Source of the DNA: Hyalangium gracile
Lineage (GTDB): Bacteria > Myxococcota > Myxococcia > Myxococcales > Myxococcaceae
Length of the DNA stretch: 64,000 nt
Assembly: GCF_020103725.1 (NCBI RefSeq)
Contig: NZ_JAHXBG010000011.1
Location: 1-64,000 of the forward strand
Direction of reading: 5' to 3'
Shown here: positions 8,727 to 16,552 of the stretch, in pieces
How the letters are laid out: the number at the start of each line of letters is the position of its first letter
How positions within the stretch are numbered: the first letter of the stretch is position 1
Position numbers and translations under genes: made by a program
The notes under the pieces: model-generated
The model's database searches: none
What the model saw: only the letters and a program-made list of their open reading frames with translations
What the model was told of the DNA's origin: nothing

Positions 8727-10043
8727 TCAGGTGGCCCGCGGCAGCTTGATGCGGAAGGTGGTGCCCTTGTTGGGCGTGCTCTCCACGGAGATGTCGCCGC
8801 CGAACCCGGTGACGATGCCGTGGCAGATGGACAGCCCCAGCCCCGAGCCGCCCGGCTTCGTCGTGTAGAAGGGCTCGAAGATGTGGCCCAGGTGCTCGGC
8901 CTCGATGCCGCTGCCGTTGTCCTGGATCTCCACCACCACCTCGGAGCCCTGCGGGCGCGTGCCGATGCGGATCCGGGGCTCGGGGTGGCTCTCCGGGAAG
9001 GCCTGGGCGGCGTTGGACAGCAGGTTGAGGAAGACCTGAGTCAGCCCCTCCTCGCTGGCCAGCGCCAGGGGGACCTCTTGCAACTCCACCACCCGCTGCA
9101 CGCGCGAGCCCGCGGGCAGCTCGGCCCGGGCGAGGGACTGCTCCACCGCCTTGCGCACGTCCACCGGCACTCCCGGCTGGGGGCTCACGCGGGCGAACAG
9201 CTTCACGTCCTGGACGATGCGCTTGAGGCGATCCGTGCCGTGGATGGCGTCCCGGCACGCGTCCAGCAGCTCCGCCGGATCCTCCAGGGGCGCGCCCGCG
9301 GTCCGCTTCTCCAGCGCCAGCCGCAGGTGGTTCAGGTTGGTGCTCACGAAGCCCAGCGGGCTGCTGATCTCGTTGGCCATGCCCGAGGCCAGCCGGCCCA
9401 TGGCCTCCAGCCGCTGGGACTGCGCCAGCTGCGCCTCCAGCCGCGCGCGATCCTCCATCTCCTGGCGCAGCCGCACGTTGGCGGCCTGGAGCTCCGCGGT
9501 GCGCGCGGCGACGGCCTTCTCCAACTCCTCCTCGCGGCGGCGGCTCTGCCGGGACAGGTCCCACTTCTGCGCCAGCGCGTGCGCCATCTGGCGCACCTCG
9601 ATGTTGTCGAAGGGCTTGCGCAGGATGAGCAGCCGCTGGTTGATGCCCAGCCGCTGCGCCACCTCCTCCCACGAGTAGTCCGCGTAGGCCGAGCACAGCA
9701 CCACCTGCAGATCCTCGTCGGCCTTCCACAAGAGCGCGGTGGTCTCCACGCCGTCGATGCCCGGCGGCATGCGGATGTCCACGAAGGCCAGGGCATAGGG
9801 GCGGCCCTCGGCGGCGGCCTCCCGGACGCGCTGCACGCCCTCCTCGCCCTGCGAGGCGGAGTCCACCTCGAAGGAGTAGGCGCCGCCGGTGCGCGCCTGC
9901 GGCGAGCCGAAGAGGGCCGTCTCCAGGGCATCCAGCGAGGTGCTGCTCTCGGAGGCCGCCAGGATCTTCTGGAAGTCCTGATGGATGGAGGGGTTGTCGT
10001 CGATGATCAGGATGCGACGGCGGGGAGAGGCGGGCATGCTCAT
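8727..10043 (-). CDS. Receiver domain fused to a histidine-kinase-like module lacking the phosphoacceptor His
   Basis: 438 residues. The N-terminal receiver domain (1-150) shows the acidic pair in ILIIDDNPS, the phosphoacceptor Asp in AFVDIRMP and the Lys in LRKPFD. A coiled-coil linker (about 165-210) leads to a HisKA-like helix and a complete HATPase (NLLSNAAQAF, DNGSGIEAE, GSGLGLS). At residue 224, where relatives read A-H-E-I-N-N-P, this protein reads ANEISSP: the codon is AAC (Asn), so the phosphorylated His is absent. It starts inside the stop codon of the upstream membrane kinase (ATGA overlap), so the two are translationally coupled and likely work together. It may be an ATP-binding allosteric partner or phosphatase. 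Autophosphorylation at the usual site is not possible as read. Confidence 0.85.
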   Translation of the reverse strand: MSMPASPRRRILIIDDNPSIHQDFQKILAASESSTSLDALETALFGSPQARTGGAYSFEVDSASQGEEGVQRVREAAAEGRPYALAFVDIRMPPGIDGVETTALLWKADEDLQVVLCSAYADYSWEEVAQRLGINQRLLILRKPFDNIEVRQMAHALAQKWDLSRQSRRREEELEKAVAARTAELQAANVRLRQEMEDRARLEAQLAQSQRLEAMGRLASGMANEISSPLGFVSTNLNHLRLALEKRTAGAPLEDPAELLDACRDAIHGTDRLKRIVQDVKLFARVSPQPGVPVDVRKAVEQSLARAELPAGSRVQRVVELQEVPLALASEEGLTQVFLNLLSNAAQAFPESHPEPRIRIGTRPQGSEVVVEIQDNGSGIEAEHLGHIFEPFYTTKPGGSGLGLSICHGIVTGFGGDISVESTPNKGTTFRIKLPRAT

Positions 10044-11959
10044 GCTCGGGCCTGCTCGGGGTTGAGAGGGAGGTCGATGATGAAGGTGGCACCGTGGCCG
10101 CGGCCAGGGCTGGTGCAGGTGAGGCTGCCCTTCATCTCGATGGCGGCCAGCGCGCTGGCGTGGAGCCCGAAGCCATGGCCTCGCTTCTTCGTCGTGAAGC
10201 CCTGGCTGAAGATGCGCGGCAGGTTCTCCGGGGAGATGCCGATGCCATTGTCGGACACCTCGAGCCGCAGCCGATCCTCGGGCTGACGGGTGATGCGCAG
10301 GGTGAGCTGCTTGTTGGGCTGCTGGCTCTCGAGCAGCGCGTGGCGCGCGTTGCTCAGCAGGTTGACGAGGATCTGCAGCAGCTTGTGCCGGTCCACCATC
10401 AGGTCCGGCACCGACGCGTACTCGCGGCGGACCTGGATCTCCAGCTGCTCGAACGAGGTGGCGTGAAGACGCAGTGCGTCATCGAGGAGCTCCGGCAGGG
10501 CCACCCGCTCCGTCACGCCCACGAAGCGGGCGTGCTCCTGCTGCATGCTGACCACGGACTTGATGTGGTCCACGTTCTTGGTGAGCGACTGCATCTCCGC
10601 CAACATCGTTGCCTGTTCCTCCGCGACCTGCCGCGAGACGGACAGGAGATACTCTGGCAGCAGCCGACCCCTCTCGTCACGCGTGAGGAACGTTCCCAGG
10701 TCCGGGGCGTGCTGGTTCATCAGCTCGGTGGCGCGGACCATGCCCTGCACCCGGGAGCCGCGCAGCCGCTCGGCCACGAGGGTGGCCGAGACGTTGACGC
10801 TGTTGAGGGTGTTGCCCACGTTGTGGAGCACCCCCGTGGCGATCTCCGCCATGCCGGCCTTGCGCGACGTCTCCAGCAGGGTGCGGTGCAGCTCTCCCAG
10901 CCGGGCCTCGGCCTGCCGCCGGGCCGTCACGTCCCGGCCGAAGAGCGTCACCCCCGTCACCTGCCCCTGGGCGTCCGTCATGGGGGTGAGGGACATCTCC
11001 AGCGCGGCGGTGGTGTCTCCCACCGGGTAGACGAGCTCCACCCGGACGCGCTCGCCCTGGAGCGCCCGGGCGAAGTTGTCGGGGAACTCCGGGTGCCGCT
11101 CGGCGAAGCGCTCCAGGGCCAGCGGCTCGCCCACCCGAGACTCCTGTCCGAAGATGCGGGAGTACCACCGGCGGTGCGCCGAGTTGGCCGTCAGCAGGCG
11201 CCCCTGGGGGTCCAGGGAGCACACGATGTCATCGGTGCTCTCCACCAGGTTCGTCAGCTTGCGCTCGTTGTCACCCAGGATCCGCAGCGTCCGCTCGAGC
11301 TCCGCCTGGGCATTGTCTCGCGCCCGGCTGTGCATGTAGCTCAGCCCCCAGACGCACACGATGCAGACGGCGGCGAAGACGTTGCCCGAGAGCGACAGCC
11401 CGCTGCCGCCGTTGGCGCTCCACAGGGTGAACTGGCCCTGGGAGAGCGGCAGGAGGACGATGGCATACAGGGCCATGAGCACGGCGAAGACCAGGCCTCC
11501 GCGCGAGCCCAGCACGAAGAAGGACAGCAGCGGAATGAGCGTGCTGGCCACATGGGTGGCCGCCATGGCGTTGTTCAGGTACAGGCTCGAGCCGATGTAG
11601 GCGCCCGCCAGCGTCGAGCACAGCAGCAGGCCAGGGCCGAAGGGGGAGGAGCTCCGACGCAGGAGCACCAGCGTGAGCGTGTAGGCCACCACGCAGAAGA
11701 TCGCCACCCCGAGCAGGAACCCCTTCCTCGGCAGCGACAGCACCGAGATCAGGAAGAAGAGGGCCATTGCCAGCTGGGACACCGTGGCGGCGACGACAAT
11801 CCGGTAGCGGGTGAGCTCGTCCGGGCGGCCCTGGCGTTGGGCCTCGTTCAGGAAGAAATCCAATACCTTCCGGATCCAGAACGAGGCCCCCTGGCGTGGG
11901 ACCTGGGGCCTCGCCGCCGAAGACTCGGATTCTGCAATTCCGGAAGAGCTGGCATTCAT
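10040..11959 (-). CDS. Membrane sensor histidine kinase with PAS domain (HNVGN-box type)
   Basis: 639 residues from the ATG at 11959 (MNASSSGIAE). Six or so membrane helices lie between residues about 50 and 220, followed by a coiled coil and a PAS domain (VESTDDIVCSLDPQG to FGRDVTARRQAE). The dimerisation box reads TGVLHNVGNTLNSVNV. This is the subtype in which the phosphoacceptor His is followed by Asn rather than Glu/Asp. The HATPase has NLLSNARHAL, DNGIGISPE and HGFGLHASA. It is the first gene of a two-gene unit, and its last codons overlap the start of the receiver-kinase. The upstream in-frame ATG at 12052 was rejected because the extra 31 residues are unlike the membrane domain and lie over a promoter-like sequence. 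Confidence 0.88.
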   Translation of the reverse strand: MNASSSGIAESESSAARPQVPRQGASFWIRKVLDFFLNEAQRQGRPDELTRYRIVVAATVSQLAMALFFLISVLSLPRKGFLLGVAIFCVVAYTLTLVLLRRSSSPFGPGLLLCSTLAGAYIGSSLYLNNAMAATHVASTLIPLLSFFVLGSRGGLVFAVLMALYAIVLLPLSQGQFTLWSANGGSGLSLSGNVFAAVCIVCVWGLSYMHSRARDNAQAELERTLRILGDNERKLTNLVESTDDIVCSLDPQGRLLTANSAHRRWYSRIFGQESRVGEPLALERFAERHPEFPDNFARALQGERVRVELVYPVGDTTAALEMSLTPMTDAQGQVTGVTLFGRDVTARRQAEARLGELHRTLLETSRKAGMAEIATGVLHNVGNTLNSVNVSATLVAERLRGSRVQGMVRATELMNQHAPDLGTFLTRDERGRLLPEYLLSVSRQVAEEQATMLAEMQSLTKNVDHIKSVVSMQQEHARFVGVTERVALPELLDDALRLHATSFEQLEIQVRREYASVPDLMVDRHKLLQILVNLLSNARHALLESQQPNKQLTLRITRQPEDRLRLEVSDNGIGISPENLPRIFSQGFTTKKRGHGFGLHASALAAIEMKGSLTCTSPGRGHGATFIIDLPLNPEQARA

Positions 11960-12018
11960 TGACAAGGCCTGCACAGCATAGATGGCCTTGGCCCTACTGT
12001 GTCGCCAGGGAACCGGGT

Positions 12019-12048
12019 AGCCCACCTTCGTACAGTGTGCGCTGTCAA
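12019..12048 (-). promoter_or_regulatory. Possible sigma-70 promoter for the membrane kinase/receiver-kinase pair
   Basis: On the minus strand a perfect -35 hexamer TTGACA (12048-12043) is followed, after 18 bases, by TGGGCT (12024-12019). The -10 is poor, so this is tentative. It lies about 60 bases upstream of the chosen start at 11959 and supports that start over the longer frame. Confidence 0.3.
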
Positions 12049-12055
12049 ACATTGT

Positions 12056-12072
12056 AGGGCCATGTAGGCCCT
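12056..12072. other. Short perfect hairpin between two kinase genes
   Basis: Six-base arms AGGGCC (12056-12061) and GGCCCT (12067-12072) enclose a five-base loop. The hairpin sits just past the 3' end of the HAMP histidine kinase gene that stops at 12082. It could be a weak transcription terminator on the minus strand, but no run of T follows. Confidence 0.3.
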
Positions 12073-12081
12073 GGGCTGGGG

Positions 12082-13467
12082 CTATGAAAGCGCCTTGGCG
12101 GCGGGCAGGAGGATGCGGGCGGTGGTGCCCACACCGGGCTGGCTCTCGAGGGCGAGCGTGCCGCCGTGCGCGACGATGATGCGGCGGGCCAGGGCGAGCC
12201 CCAGCCCCACGCCGCCGGTGGTGCGGGCCCGGCTCTTGTCGCTGCGGAAGAAGGGCGTGAAGAGGTGGGGCAGCTCGCTCGCGTCGATGCCGATGCCCTG
12301 GTCGGCGATCTCGATGGTGAGCCCCGTCTCCTTGGGCCGTGCGCGCACCCGCACCGTGGTGCCGGGCTCGGAGTACTTGCCGGCATTGTCCAGCAGGTTG
12401 TCGAGCGCGCGGCGCAGCAGCACCGGGTCCGCGTCCAGCACGGGCAGCGGCTCCTCGGCGCTCACCTGCAGCGTGTGCTGGGGGCGGGTGGCGCGGAAGC
12501 GGGCCGCGGCCTTGTCCAGCAGGGCCTGGGCCTCGACGAGCTCGCGGTGCAGGGGGGGAGTCGCGCCGGGAGACTGCCCGCTGGCCAGATCCAGCCGGGC
12601 CGCGGTGAGCACGTCCTCCACCAGCCGCTCCAGCTCGGACAGATCGGTGGTGATGTCCGCGAGCGACTCACGTGCCAGGTCCGCGTCTCCCTCGGAGGCC
12701 AGGTCCAGCGCCACGCGGATGCGCGCCAGCGGCGTGCGCAGCTCGTGGGAGACGTTGGCGATCAGCTCCTTCTGCGAGCGGAGCAGGTGGGTGATGCGCT
12801 CGGCCATCTCGTCGAAGGCGACGGCCACCTGCCCCAGCTCGTCGCGCCGGCGCAGGCCGGTGCGGACATCCAGCATCCCCTCGCCGAAGGCGCGAGTCAC
12901 CGCGGCCAGCCGCTGCAGGGGCACGGCCAGGGTGCGGGCGAAGGCGATGGAGGTGACGGCCGTGCACCCGAGCACCAGCCCGATGAGCACCGCGAAGTTG
13001 ATGGGCGGCGGTCGGGGCGGAGGCCTCTGGAGGATGATGGCGTAGGCGGTGGGCGCTCCACCCGTCGGGAGGGCGACGACCATCCGGCGAGGCTCCTCCT
13101 CCGAGCCCGGGGGCCGTCGCTGGGCAGGGCCTGGGGGCGCCGAAGGGTCGGGCGGTGGGGCCTCGAGCGGAGGCGAGGCGCTGGAGGCGAGGACCCGCCC
13201 GTCCATGGCGCGCACCGTCGCTGGATGCCCCAGGTGCTTCTCCGCTCGCTCCAGTGCCGTCTGCAGGGCGGCGGGCTGGTCCACGAGCTCGGACCACTCC
13301 GCGGCGAAGAAGGAGCGGTAGTGGTCCATGCCCCTTCGCATGGGAGGCTCCGCGACGAGATCCCTCGTGCCGATCACCACCGCGACGATGAGGACGAACT
13401 GGGCGATTCCCACCAGATAGATGCGCAGCAGCAGCGAGCTCGGCAGGCGCAGACGCCCTGGGCTCAT
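12082..13467 (-). CDS. HAMP-containing sensor histidine kinase (CpxA/EnvZ type)
   Basis: 461 residues. A first membrane helix at about 8-32, a periplasmic region of about 120 residues rich in Pro ('APPPDPSAPPGP'), a second helix at about 160-182, then HAMP, HisKA with the phosphoacceptor box NVSHELRTPLARI, and HATPase (NLLDNAGKYS, DQGIGIDA, GGVGLGLALA). It phosphorylates the OmpR-type regulator encoded immediately upstream; the two genes overlap by 4 bp (ATGA), a strong sign of a cognate pair. The proline-rich sensor segment is unusual and may be a flexible envelope probe. The signal is unknown. Confidence 0.92.
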   Translation of the reverse strand: MSPGRLRLPSSLLLRIYLVGIAQFVLIVAVVIGTRDLVAEPPMRRGMDHYRSFFAAEWSELVDQPAALQTALERAEKHLGHPATVRAMDGRVLASSASPPLEAPPPDPSAPPGPAQRRPPGSEEEPRRMVVALPTGGAPTAYAIILQRPPPRPPPINFAVLIGLVLGCTAVTSIAFARTLAVPLQRLAAVTRAFGEGMLDVRTGLRRRDELGQVAVAFDEMAERITHLLRSQKELIANVSHELRTPLARIRVALDLASEGDADLARESLADITTDLSELERLVEDVLTAARLDLASGQSPGATPPLHRELVEAQALLDKAAARFRATRPQHTLQVSAEEPLPVLDADPVLLRRALDNLLDNAGKYSEPGTTVRVRARPKETGLTIEIADQGIGIDASELPHLFTPFFRSDKSRARTTGGVGLGLALARRIIVAHGGTLALESQPGVGTTARILLPAAKALS

Positions 13468-14192
13468 GACTCGTCACCGCGAGTGAGCATGTAGCCGGCG
13501 CCGCGCACCGTCTTGAGCAGCTTCGGGGTGCGAGGGTCCTCCTCCAGCTTCTGGCGGATGCGGAAGATGTGCACGTCGATCGAGCGGTCGAACACCTCGT
13601 CCGCGCTGCCCTTGACCAGGTCCAGGATCTGCTCGCGGCTGAGGACGCGGCCGGCGCGCTCGGCCAGCACGCGCAGCAGCCCGAACTCGTAGGACGTCAG
13701 GGTGAGGGCGCGGCCATCCAGGGTGGCGGTGAGGCTGCGCGGATCCAGCTGCAGCCGGCCGACCTGGATGGGCTGGACGGCGGGGCCCGCGTGGCCGCGA
13801 GCGCGGCGCACCTGGGCGCGGATGCGCGCGAGCAGCTCGCGAGAGGAGTAGGGCTTGGGCAGGTAGTCGTCCGCGCCCGTCTCGAGCCCGAGCACCCGGT
13901 CGATCTCCTCGCCGCGCGCGGTGACCATGATGATGGGGACATCGCTGCGGGTGCGCAGCTCCCGGCACACCTCCAGGCCATCGCGGCCCGGGAGCATCAG
14001 ATCCAGCAGGACGACGTCGTAGGCGTGGCGGCTGGCCTCGGCGAGGCCCTCCGGGCCGGTGCGGGCCACCGTGACCACGAGCCCATGCTCCTGGAGGTAG
14101 CGAGCAGTGAGGCGAGCCAGTCGCTCATCGTCCTCCACCAGGAGGACCTGGACGGTTCCTTCCTCGGGCGCCAGGCGGTTCGGGTGCTCCAT
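13464..14192 (-). CDS. OmpR/CpxR-family response regulator
   Basis: 242 residues: a receiver domain (15-130) with the acidic pair LLVEDDERL, phosphoacceptor in VVLLDLMLPG, Thr in VTARG and Lys in LPKPYS, then a winged-helix DNA-binding domain (about 145-235) with LTSYEFGLLRVLAE, FDRSIDVHIFRIRQKLE and KTVRGAGYML. It is the cognate regulator of the downstream HAMP kinase and likely controls envelope-related genes. The ATG at 14192 follows GGAG at a suitable distance. About 220 bp without genes separates it from the GST gene and should hold its promoter. Confidence 0.93.
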   Translation of the reverse strand: MEHPNRLAPEEGTVQVLLVEDDERLARLTARYLQEHGLVVTVARTGPEGLAEASRHAYDVVLLDLMLPGRDGLEVCRELRTRSDVPIIMVTARGEEIDRVLGLETGADDYLPKPYSSRELLARIRAQVRRARGHAGPAVQPIQVGRLQLDPRSLTATLDGRALTLTSYEFGLLRVLAERAGRVLSREQILDLVKGSADEVFDRSIDVHIFRIRQKLEEDPRTPKLLKTVRGAGYMLTRGDES

Positions 14193-14412
14193 ATGGGTCG
14201 CTCCAGTCCCTCTGCGTCAGGCGGCCCCCTGAGGGTGGCGGAAGGTGCGCGACCCGGAGAGCCCCTGGAAGGGATTTTACGGAGTCCACTTGGAGCCCGC
14301 ATGGAGAGAACCAGACTCCGGGTCGCGCAGGTACACCCTGACGCGGGCCCATGTCCGCCATGCTTCTGGATGATGAAGAAATATTTCGGACGCCCGGGGC
14401 CGCGGGGGCGAC

Positions 14413-15198
14413 TCAGGCGGCGGGGCGCTGGGCGGCGGCCTGACGGCGGTCGTGCTGGTAGCGGCGCAGGACCCACTGTCCGGCGGGACGGGCGCGCAAC
14501 TCCTCCGACATCTGGACGAGGGCCTTGGGCATCGGAACGTCCGCTCGGGCCGCGTACGGCGAGCCCTCGGGCTGGATGATCGGGGCGAGCAGCGACGCCG
14601 CGGTGATGTCCGCGATCGTCAGGGTGGAGCCCACGAGATAGCGCGAGGGGTCGCCCTGGATCTCCCGCTCGAGGCGGTCCAGCGCCGCGAGCACCTTCAC
14701 CCGGGACTCCTCCACCTTGTCGGGATAGATGCGGTACTGACGCGTGAGGACGCGCTTGACGAGCGGGACCAGCAGTCGGCCCAGCCAGCGCTGGGGGGCG
14801 GGGTACTCCCCGAACATCAGGGCACCCAGGTTCGCGCCGCTCCCGATGATGTGCCCATAGGCCCAGCGGCGCACGTGGATGCCGGCGTCGTCGAAGAGCT
14901 CCTCCAGCTCCAGCGCCCGATCGCGCTCCGGGCCGGGCGGAGGTAGCAGCGGAGGGGTGGGGTAGGTGCGCTCCAGGTGCAGGGCGATCTCGGTGGAGTC
15001 GCCCAGCGCCACGGAGCCGTCCACCAGCACCGGCACGCTCCCGCCGCCCTTCGCCAGCTTCTTGGCCACCCCGCGGTGGGAGCCGGGCATCAGGTTCTTG
15101 AGGGTGTAGGGCAGGCCCTTGGCGTCGAGCAGCCAGCGAGCCTTCTCGCAGTAGTGGGAGATGGGGAACTGGTACAGCGTGCGTTCGGTGGGAGCCAT
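14413..15198 (-). CDS. Glutathione S-transferase family protein
   Basis: 261 residues. The N-terminal thioredoxin-like domain opens with LYQFPISHYCEKARWLL, where Ser/Cys lie at the usual GSH-contact position, and continues with the cis-Pro segment VPVLVDG and the GDSTEIALHLE motif that binds the gamma-glutamyl group. The C-terminal helical domain carries LVGSTLTIADITAASLLAP, the N-capping box of GSTs. It could conjugate or reduce glutathione-linked substrates; the class cannot be assigned. Cytosolic, no signal peptide. It is likely transcribed alone, with only 39 bp to the repeat-containing lipoprotein gene upstream on the same strand. Confidence 0.85.
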   Translation of the reverse strand: MAPTERTLYQFPISHYCEKARWLLDAKGLPYTLKNLMPGSHRGVAKKLAKGGGSVPVLVDGSVALGDSTEIALHLERTYPTPPLLPPPGPERDRALELEELFDDAGIHVRRWAYGHIIGSGANLGALMFGEYPAPQRWLGRLLVPLVKRVLTRQYRIYPDKVEESRVKVLAALDRLEREIQGDPSRYLVGSTLTIADITAASLLAPIIQPEGSPYAARADVPMPKALVQMSEELRARPAGQWVLRRYQHDRRQAAAQRPAA

Positions 15199-15237
15199 GG
15201 CCCGAGCATCCCACGATTCGCGCGCCGTGACGTCACT

Positions 15238-16233
15238 TCATCCGCCGGAGCAGCGGCCGCAGTCCTGCTGGCAGCCGGAGCCTTGCCCGTTGCCGCACTG
15301 CTCGCTGATCTGACAGATGCGATCTCCACAGGTGTAGATCTCGCTCGGGCGGACCCGGCTGGTCAGCGCCTTGTAGGTGACGCCGTTCCAGGTGCACGTC
15401 AGGTAGAAGCCGCCGGGGACGATGGGCTGGCAGAGCTGCTCGCAGGTCCCGGCGTAGCTGAGGGGCGGGCACGCCCGGTTCGTGTAGGGATCGGAGCTCG
15501 ACAGCTCACAGGCGCGCGAGGAGGACTCGTTGGCGCGCAGCCGAGGCCCGTCCGAGCCGAAGAAGACGCCCTGGCCGTTGAAGAGGTTTCCGAAGAAGCA
15601 CGCCTCCCGGCGGGAGTACTGGTGGAGCTCGTCGAAGGTGAAGGGGATGATCTGCCCGGTGGCCGTCTTGCCGAGCAGCGAAATCGTCACCGACACGCCG
15701 AACTTGTTGACGTGGGCGGCCATGCACGCGGAGACGAGCTGCTGCTCGGCGAGCGTGGCCGCGCGTCCGTTGGCCCAGCTCGGCGCCAGTCCCAGTCCGC
15801 CCGCCCAGCGATAGGTGACGCGCGTCTGGGGAGACCGGTAGGTGCGCACCTGTCCCGCGGGCACGGCGCAGCGGACGATGTAGCGCATCACCGTGTCGTT
15901 CAGGGTGGGGTTCTGCGCGAACCATGTGTTGAAGCTGGAGGAGGACAGGCCGTTGGCGGACAGGCCGTTGGCGGACAGGCCGTTGGCGGACAGGCCGTTG
16001 GCGGACAGGCCATTGGCGGACAGGCCGTTGGCCATCAAGCCGTTGTCGGACGACAGCTCCTGGCTGGATTCCTCGAGGGCGGGCTCGGAAGAAGGCTCGG
16101 TGTCGGGCTCCATCGGGCCGCAGGCCAGCGGGCCCGCGACGAGCAACCCGACGGAGAGCATGGCCATGAGGCGTGAGGGAAACGGGGACATCTCCTGGCT
16201 GCGGAAGGCTTCATTGATCGGCACCGGCTTCAT
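15238..16233 (-). CDS. Exported, possibly lipidated protein with (ANGLS)n repeats and Cys-rich C-terminus
   Basis: 331 residues, start chosen at 16233 because AAGGGGG precedes it at a good distance. A hydrophobic segment at about 22-37 ends in LVAGPLACG, close to but not a perfect lipobox (Pro at -3), so lipidation is likely but unsure. Then come a Ser/Glu-rich stretch and six to seven copies of the pentapeptide ANGLS, encoded by near-identical 15-bp repeats. The remaining 240 residues contain about 15 Cys, with the last 40 dense in them (CGDRICQISEQCGNG...CSGG), suggesting disulfides outside the cell. No enzymatic motif was seen. Similar Ala-Asn-Gly-Leu repeats occur in myxobacterial lipoproteins of unknown role. 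Confidence 0.75.
   Translation of the reverse strand: MKPVPINEAFRSQEMSPFPSRLMAMLSVGLLVAGPLACGPMEPDTEPSSEPALEESSQELSSDNGLMANGLSANGLSANGLSANGLSANGLSANGLSSSSFNTWFAQNPTLNDTVMRYIVRCAVPAGQVRTYRSPQTRVTYRWAGGLGLAPSWANGRAATLAEQQLVSACMAAHVNKFGVSVTISLLGKTATGQIIPFTFDELHQYSRREACFFGNLFNGQGVFFGSDGPRLRANESSSRACELSSSDPYTNRACPPLSYAGTCEQLCQPIVPGGFYLTCTWNGVTYKALTSRVRPSEIYTCGDRICQISEQCGNGQGSGCQQDCGRCSGG
15944..16048 (-). repeat. 15-bp tandem repeat, six near-perfect copies plus one degenerate copy
   Basis: The plus-strand unit is GACAGGCCGTTGGCG. Copies start at 15944, 15959, 15974, 15989, 16004 (one change, CATT) and 16019 (last base C); a diverged seventh starts at 16034. The unit length keeps the reading frame and encodes ANGLS in the overlapping gene. 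Near-identity at synonymous positions points to recent slippage or a copy-number-variable array. Confidence 0.95.
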
Positions 16234-16552
16234 CGCGGACCCCCTTCGGCAGAGCTTTCAGAGTTTCCGGAGATACTGCTGACGAGTGATCACTTCAGGA
16301 AACAAGACCGCAGGGCAGGTGGGCCTTTTCGGTGGCTCGTGAATGAAGCGGACGTGAACCAGGTGACGTTGGAGGCTCGCGGTGTCCGGTTTCACAACCT
16401 CGCAACGCGGGACGGATCCAACGCGCGACGGCTCATCGGCCTTCGAGTGTTTTTCCGGTAACGAGCGAGGGGAGGAGCATCATGCTCGCCTGTACGCGCG
16501 ACGCGAGCCGTCGGATTCACGGGCGGAGCGGACCGGTATAGACAGGTGAGCC
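16234..16552. other. 319-bp divergent intergenic region
   Basis: No gene seen. It separates two outward-facing genes and should hold both promoters. A perfect 10-bp palindrome AGTGATCACT lies at 16285-16294, about 50 bp upstream of the repeat-protein start, and could be an operator. A good -10-like hexamer TATAGA lies at 16537-16542, 10 bp before the phosphoesterase ATG, without a convincing -35. Confidence 0.4.

Noticed and set aside
12052-12082. ATG at 12052 as the start of the membrane kinase
   Set aside because: The extra 31 residues contain no membrane-domain sequence and overlap a promoter-like -35; the ATG at 11959 fits better.
15944-16048. CRISPR-like repeat array
   Set aside because: Units are directly adjacent 15-mers without spacers and keep the reading frame of a gene, so this is a coding tandem repeat.
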